A stretch of 64,000 nt of DNA from Pseudomonadota bacterium (GTDB taxonomy: Bacteria; Pseudomonadota; Gammaproteobacteria; Burkholderiales; Burkholderiaceae_C). The translations under genes were made by a program, and so were the position numbers. The stretch lies in the NCBI GenBank assembly GCA_018241225.1, contig JAFEEG010000001.1, positions 310,001 through 374,000 on the forward strand, given 5' to 3'. Below the pieces are notes generated by a model that was given only the letters and a program-made list of their open reading frames with translations, made no database searches and was not told where the DNA came from. This document shows positions 60,703-64,000 of this stretch, piece by piece. Position 1 is the stretch's first letter. The number at the start of each line of letters is the position of its first letter.

Positions 60703-61197
60703 CTAGATGAGGAAGGCCATCGAATACAGCGCCGTTTCGTTGTTCACCAGCACCACCTTTTTGCGCGCCATGCGTAGGGCATCGCCCTCGCGGCGCAGGG
60801 TGAATTCGTTGCGCGAGGCCCAGACGGTGTCGCCGCGAACGGAAGACTCGAACACCATCGCGTTGCAGGTGACCACGAGTTCCTCGCCCTCCTGCTGGAG
60901 GATCTCGACGTTGGAGACGATGCGGCGCAGGCGCGACTGTGGCGTCTGGCTGAAGCGCTTGCCGGTGTGGAACTGGCGGATGCGCAGCGCGATGCGCGAG
61001 CGGTTGTCGTAGATGATGGACATTTCCTTCTCGGGATCGCCGCCTTCGCCGTTGGCGGGAATCCAGTAAACGCCGTCGTCGGTCCACAGGGCTTCCCAGT
61101 CGTCGTAGGCGTGGTCGTCCTGGAAGCGTGCTTCGCGGTAGATGAACTGCGTGACCTCGTCGAGCAGGGCACGGGCATCGAGTGCCAGGGTGGTCAT
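60703..61197 (-). CDS. aromatic-ring-hydroxylating dioxygenase beta subunit
   Basis: A 164-residue SnoaL-like (nuclear transport factor 2 fold) small subunit of a two-subunit ring-hydroxylating oxygenase. Segments EARFQDDHAYDDWEALW and GVYWIPANGE near the N-terminus are typical of beta subunits. Its ATG overlaps the alpha stop by ATGA. It has a structural role in the alpha3beta3 oxygenase. Longer open frames in this phase only shadow the alpha gene. Confidence 0.92.
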   Translation of the reverse strand: MTTLALDARALLDEVTQFIYREARFQDDHAYDDWEALWTDDGVYWIPANGEGGDPEKEMSIIYDNRSRIALRIRQFHTGKRFSQTPQSRLRRIVSNVEILQQEGEELVVTCNAMVFESSVRGDTVWASRNEFTLRREGDALRMARKKVVLVNNETALYSMAFLI

Positions 61198-62489
61198 GCG
61201 ATCTCCATCAGGGACTTGTAGTGGCGCCAGATGCCACGCGAGGGCGTCTCGTCGGTGGCGTCGCCGATGCGGTAGCCGTTCTCGTCCAGGCGTTCGCGGT
61301 GCCGGCCGCGCCCCAGGTACAGCCACTCCGGGTTGCTGGCCTGCACGCCGAGCTGCGTGCGTTCGTACATGGCGGCGTCGTCGGCCAGCAGGAAGCCGGC
61401 CGGACCCACAGAGCCCATGGTCTGCTGGCGCAGGCGGCGGTTGATGTCGGGCGCGCCCTTGAACTGGATCGCGGTGACATGCTGCACCGTGTGGTCCACC
61501 GACAGAGGCTGCAGCACGAAGAGCTGGATCTCCGCGATGAACAGATTGGGGAAGATCATGATGTGCGGCGTGCCGTCGATCATGATCTCGCGCGCCTTGT
61601 CCTTGCCGTAGGCGGTTTCCATCTGCGCCACGTAGGCCGGCAGTTTTTCGGGCGTGGTGCCGAACCAGCTCAGCGGCACGCCGCGCTTGCGGAACTCGGG
61701 CCGCAGGTCGTTCTCGGTGTGGCCCTTGCCGAAATCTCGCGAGACCGCGGTGGAATCGCTGTCGTACAACGTGCCGATGCCGCTTTGCGCAACCTCGAAG
61801 ATGGAGGCGTGCACGAACGAGGGGTGGTAACCGTCGGTCTCGTTCTCGACCAGAAACTTCCAGTTGGCCTTGACCTTGTGCTTGAGGTAACCCGCGGTCA
61901 CCTCGACCTCGCCCTCGGGCGAGTTCTGGCACAGCGCGTCGATCGCGCCGGCGGCAGCGCCCAGGTGTTCCAGCAGCGACTCGCCCTCTTCCGCGAACGA
62001 GCCGAATATGAAGCCCCGGTGCGAGGCCACGCGCGCCACCTTGCCCAGACCGAGTGTGCTGCGGTCGGCGCCTTCGTAGCCGGACGGGAACGGGTAACCG
62101 CGCAGTGCGCCGTCGTTGGCGAAGGTCCAGCCGTGGTACGGGCAGGTGAACGAGCGCGCGTTGCCTTTTTCCGTCATGCAGACGCGGTTGCCCCGGTGCG
62201 GGCAGCGGTTGTGCAGCAGGTTGATCTGGCCCGACTTGTCGCGCGTCATGAGGATGGGCTCGGGGCCGATCGACTTCATCACGTAGTCGTTGGGGTTGGG
62301 CACTTCGCTCTCGTGGCCCACATAGACCCAGGTGCGGTACCAGATCTTCTGCAGCTCGGCCTGGTAGATCGCGGGATCGGTGTAGAGAGAGCCATGCACG
62401 TGGTCTTCGCCAACGAGTTCGTCCCAACGAACGGCCGGGCCAGTCACGGCCGCGGGGGCTATGGGAATCACATGGTCGCAGGTGCTCAA
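61194..62489 (-). CDS. Rieske aromatic-ring-hydroxylating dioxygenase alpha subunit
   Basis: A 431-residue catalytic subunit. The Rieske [2Fe-2S] ligands are Cys96, His98, Cys116 and His119 (CPHRG...CPYHGW). The mononuclear iron site has Asp219 (bridge), His222 and His227 in the ENETDGYHPSFVH segment. I chose TTG 62489: GGAG lies nine nt before it and no ATG fits. A near-consensus promoter with an operator in the spacer lies ~95 nt upstream. Electrons would come from the divergent ferredoxin and the reductase at 37484. The ring substrate cannot be named from sequence. Confidence 0.92.
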   Translation of the reverse strand: MSTCDHVIPIAPAAVTGPAVRWDELVGEDHVHGSLYTDPAIYQAELQKIWYRTWVYVGHESEVPNPNDYVMKSIGPEPILMTRDKSGQINLLHNRCPHRGNRVCMTEKGNARSFTCPYHGWTFANDGALRGYPFPSGYEGADRSTLGLGKVARVASHRGFIFGSFAEEGESLLEHLGAAAGAIDALCQNSPEGEVEVTAGYLKHKVKANWKFLVENETDGYHPSFVHASIFEVAQSGIGTLYDSDSTAVSRDFGKGHTENDLRPEFRKRGVPLSWFGTTPEKLPAYVAQMETAYGKDKAREIMIDGTPHIMIFPNLFIAEIQLFVLQPLSVDHTVQHVTAIQFKGAPDINRRLRQQTMGSVGPAGFLLADDAAMYERTQLGVQASNPEWLYLGRGRHRERLDENGYRIGDATDETPSRGIWRHYKSLMEIA

Positions 62490-62581
62490 GGTGCAATCTC
62501 CGTGGTGGCAGGGGAATTCACTGACGGACCGCTCCCTTTGTGCGCCGCAGATCAGAGTTGTTTCCCGTTTGTGATGATGCA

Positions 62582-62611
62582 ATAATAGTCCGACGAGACG
62601 GTCTATGTCAA
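62582..62611 (-). promoter_or_regulatory. sigma-70 promoter of the Rieske operon
   Basis: On the minus strand a perfect TTGACA (-35, 62606-62611) is followed after 18 bp by TATTAT (-10, 62582-62587). The motif A operator fills the spacer. It points to the oxygenase alpha gene and leaves a leader of about 85 nt. Confidence 0.72.
62586..62605. promoter_or_regulatory. motif A operator, copy g
   Basis: TAGTCCGAC-GA-GACGGTCTA matches the palindrome on both arms. It occupies the spacer between -35 and -10 of the Rieske promoter and lies 47 nt before the divergent ferredoxin ATG, the textbook position for repression by a TetR protein. Confidence 0.78.
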
Positions 62612-62651
62612 CATACAAACAGGCTCGGAAGCCGCAAAGGAATTCGCCCCC

Positions 62652-62972
62652 ATGCCCATCGTCACTTTCATCGAACATGACGGCACAACACACCGCATCG
62701 ACGCACCCAACCAACGCAGCCTGATGCAGGTCGCGGTAGACAACGGGGTGGCCGGTATCCTGGGCGATTGCGGTGGCTCTTGCAGTTGCGCCACCTGCCA
62801 CGGCTACATAGACACGTCGTGGGCGCCCCGCCTACCCCCCATCTCGGAGACCGAGGCCTTCATGCTCGAAGGTGTGCCGGAACCGCGCGAGACCAGCCGG
62901 CTGTGCTGCCAACTGCGCATGAGCCCCGAACTCGACGGGATCGTCGTACATCTGCCCGAAGAGCAGGTCTGA
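62652..62972 (+). CDS. [2Fe-2S] ferredoxin, putidaredoxin/adrenodoxin type
   Basis: A 106-residue electron carrier. The cluster ligands are Cys40, Cys46, Cys49 and Cys86 (C-x5-C-x2-C...C), the vertebrate/bacterial hydroxylase-type pattern, with the RLCCQ segment of putidaredoxin-like proteins. AAGGAA precedes the ATG. It is transcribed divergently from the Rieske oxygenase across the motif A operator and is its likely electron donor. The compatible reductase is ~24 kb away at 37484. Confidence 0.92.
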   Translation: MPIVTFIEHDGTTHRIDAPNQRSLMQVAVDNGVAGILGDCGGSCSCATCHGYIDTSWAPRLPPISETEAFMLEGVPEPRETSRLCCQLRMSPELDGIVVHLPEEQV

Positions 62973-62998
62973 ATTGCCCGCACCGAGTTCAACGCCGA

Positions 62999-63880
62999 TC
63001 AGTCGGCGTATGCCATCAGGCATTCCTGGGTTACGGTCGCGAGCGATCGGCCCTCACGATCGTGAATCGCACCGATGGCCAAGCCGCGGCCAGATGCACT
63101 GGCCGGACTCATGGTGTCCACATGCAGCCACTGGTCGGCCCGAAATGGTCGGTGCAGCCAAATGGCATGGTTCAGGCTCGCGATGTAGAGCCTACGCTCA
63201 CCCAGCTCGCATAGGTGATGGCCGAGCGCACTGAAGTTCACCCACCAATCCGACAGGTAGGCGAAAGCCGCCGCCTGGATGCGCGGATCGTCGGGCAGTG
63301 CCTGAGCGGAACGCATCCAGAAGCGAAAGCGTCCCTTCATGACCTCAGGTGACAGCTGCCTCCGCGGGTCAGGAATTCGGAACTCGATGCTCGGCTTGCG
63401 ACTTCCAGAATAGCCGCCCAGCCGGTGGAAGCTCCGCAGCAACGCGGGATCGACGTCGTCGAGCTGCGCGAGGTCTTCTGGCCGCTCCCCGGCCGGAACA
63501 CTGCTGGGAGCACCATGCGAAGGCGCTTCAAGCGGAAGCGCACAGGTGACTTGCGCGTCCAGAACGACGCGTCCGTTCGCCTGAGAAGCGCGGACATGCC
63601 GTGAGCTAAAGCGCTTGCCATTCTGCAGTGGCGTGACGCGCAACTCCAGCGATTCGTCAGGCATCGCTCCTTGCAGAAACAGAAACTGCATCATGGTCGC
63701 AACACGGTCCGCGGGCACATCCATCATGCCGGCCATCAAGGCCTGACCCAACAGCTGACCGCCGTACGAACGGGCGTTGAGATTCGCGTCGCCGTGACGG
63801 GTACGCCAGCACCCGGGTTCGCACTCGGTCAGCGCCAGCAGGTGTTCGATGTTGTGCTCGTTCCAAGGCAGGTGGGGCAT
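62999..63880 (-). CDS. acyl-CoA thioesterase II (TesB-like)
   Basis: A 293-residue double-hotdog thioesterase. The conserved Asp (AYLSDWW), the LNHAIWLHRPFRADQWL segment and the C-terminal Gln (ATVTQECLM) fit the TesB active site. It would release free acid and CoA from acyl-CoA, perhaps relieving CoA trapping by dead-end intermediates. Length is normal. It converges on the ferredoxin gene with a 26-nt gap and follows a partial gene by three nt, so it is probably the second gene of another unit entering from the right. Confidence 0.9.
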   Translation of the reverse strand: MPHLPWNEHNIEHLLALTECEPGCWRTRHGDANLNARSYGGQLLGQALMAGMMDVPADRVATMMQFLFLQGAMPDESLELRVTPLQNGKRFSSRHVRASQANGRVVLDAQVTCALPLEAPSHGAPSSVPAGERPEDLAQLDDVDPALLRSFHRLGGYSGSRKPSIEFRIPDPRRQLSPEVMKGRFRFWMRSAQALPDDPRIQAAAFAYLSDWWVNFSALGHHLCELGERRLYIASLNHAIWLHRPFRADQWLHVDTMSPASASGRGLAIGAIHDREGRSLATVTQECLMAYAD

Positions 63881-63883
63881 GCT

Positions 63884-64000
63884 TCAGTCCTTGACGATTG
63901 GGCGGCGATGGCCGGCCGTGCGGGGTTCGAGGCCGGGCCGGAGGCGCCAGTCGGGAGCGAAGTCGGAAAGCTCATGCGTCGCCATGGGCTCTTCCTGCTC
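63884..64000 (-). CDS. C-terminal end of a gene entering from the right edge
   Basis: An open frame from the right edge to TGA at 63884 encodes at least 38 residues ending HRRPIVKD. An in-frame ATG occurs at 63985. The proximity to the TesB start (three nt) and an AAGGA in its tail serving the TesB ATG support a real upstream gene. Too little is visible to name it. Confidence 0.45.
   Translation of the reverse strand, partial: EQEEPMATHELSDFAPDWRLRPGLEPRTAGHRRPIVKD

Noticed and set aside
1..64000. Insertion sequences, integrases, tRNA or CRISPR
   Set aside because: No transposase or integrase motifs, no direct-repeat arrays and no tRNA-like cloverleaf noticed. The pseudogene shows rearrangement but not its agent.

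Overview
This is a GC-rich stretch of a bacterial chromosome or large replicon, devoted almost entirely to CoA-dependent breakdown of some organic acid or acids. Gene style suggests a betaproteobacterium, probably Burkholderiales: many Liv-type ABC importers, TRAP importers, CaiB/BaiF proteins, a DUF2889 protein and a XylR/DmpR-type regulator. This is inference, since no rRNA or taxonomic marker is present. I see no tRNA, rRNA, CRISPR array, transposase or integrase.

Layout. (1) 1-17283, minus strand: a first beta-oxidation/import module. Its transcription units appear to be livHMGF + acyl-CoA ligase + solute-binding protein + LuxR/MalT-type regulator; a DmdC-like acyl-CoA dehydrogenase + flavin oxidoreductase + acyl-CoA ligase; and a crotonase + thiolase + FadB/FadJ-like protein that runs off the left edge. 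(2) 17694-20834, plus strand: two acyl-CoA dehydrogenases and an enoyl-CoA hydratase. (3) 20841-25924: a separate alcohol/aldehyde cassette with an SDR, a broken livM, an aldehyde dehydrogenase and a divergent sigma-54 activator with a matching -24/-12 promoter and upstream activating site. (4) 26069-39503: a crotonase, DUF2889 protein, alpha-methylacyl-CoA racemase and acyl-CoA dehydrogenase, a TetR regulator, a second liv + ligase import module, a ferredoxin reductase and a second TetR regulator. (5) 39675-46749, minus strand: a TRAP transporter operon with a phosphotransferase, two poorly known proteins and a fourth acyl-CoA ligase. (6) 46853-62489, minus strand: a long operon-like run. It has a two-subunit Rieske oxygenase, crotonases, an SDR, an esterase, an unusual HMG-CoA-synthase-like/OB-fold protein with an SCP2-type thiolase, a hydroxyacyl-CoA dehydrogenase, a MaoC/FAS1-like hydratase, a phytoene-desaturase-like flavoprotein, a long acyl-CoA dehydrogenase and a CoA-transferase. 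(7) 62652-64000: the [2Fe-2S] ferredoxin, a TesB thioesterase and the tail of another gene.

The most striking signal is regulatory. Seven copies of a 20-bp palindrome (TAGWCCGWC-NN-GWCGGWCTA) lie in promoter regions across 45 kb, and two paralogous TetR repressors are encoded beside two of them. This ties import, acyl-CoA activation, dehydrogenation, the reductase, the oxygenase and the ferredoxin into one probable regulon. A second palindrome (TCGTCG-N4-CGACGA) occurs three times, only upstream of the three minus-strand units of the first module.

Together the genes read as one pathway. Acids enter through Liv and TRAP importers and are activated by AMP-forming ligases or CoA-transferases. 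An AMACR-like racemase suggests an alpha-methyl branch. Five acyl-CoA dehydrogenases and seven crotonase domains follow, four of them lacking hydratase glutamates and looking like isomerases, plus thiolases. A Rieske oxygenase with separately encoded ferredoxin and reductase suggests an aromatic or alicyclic ring. I cannot name the substrate from sequence alone.
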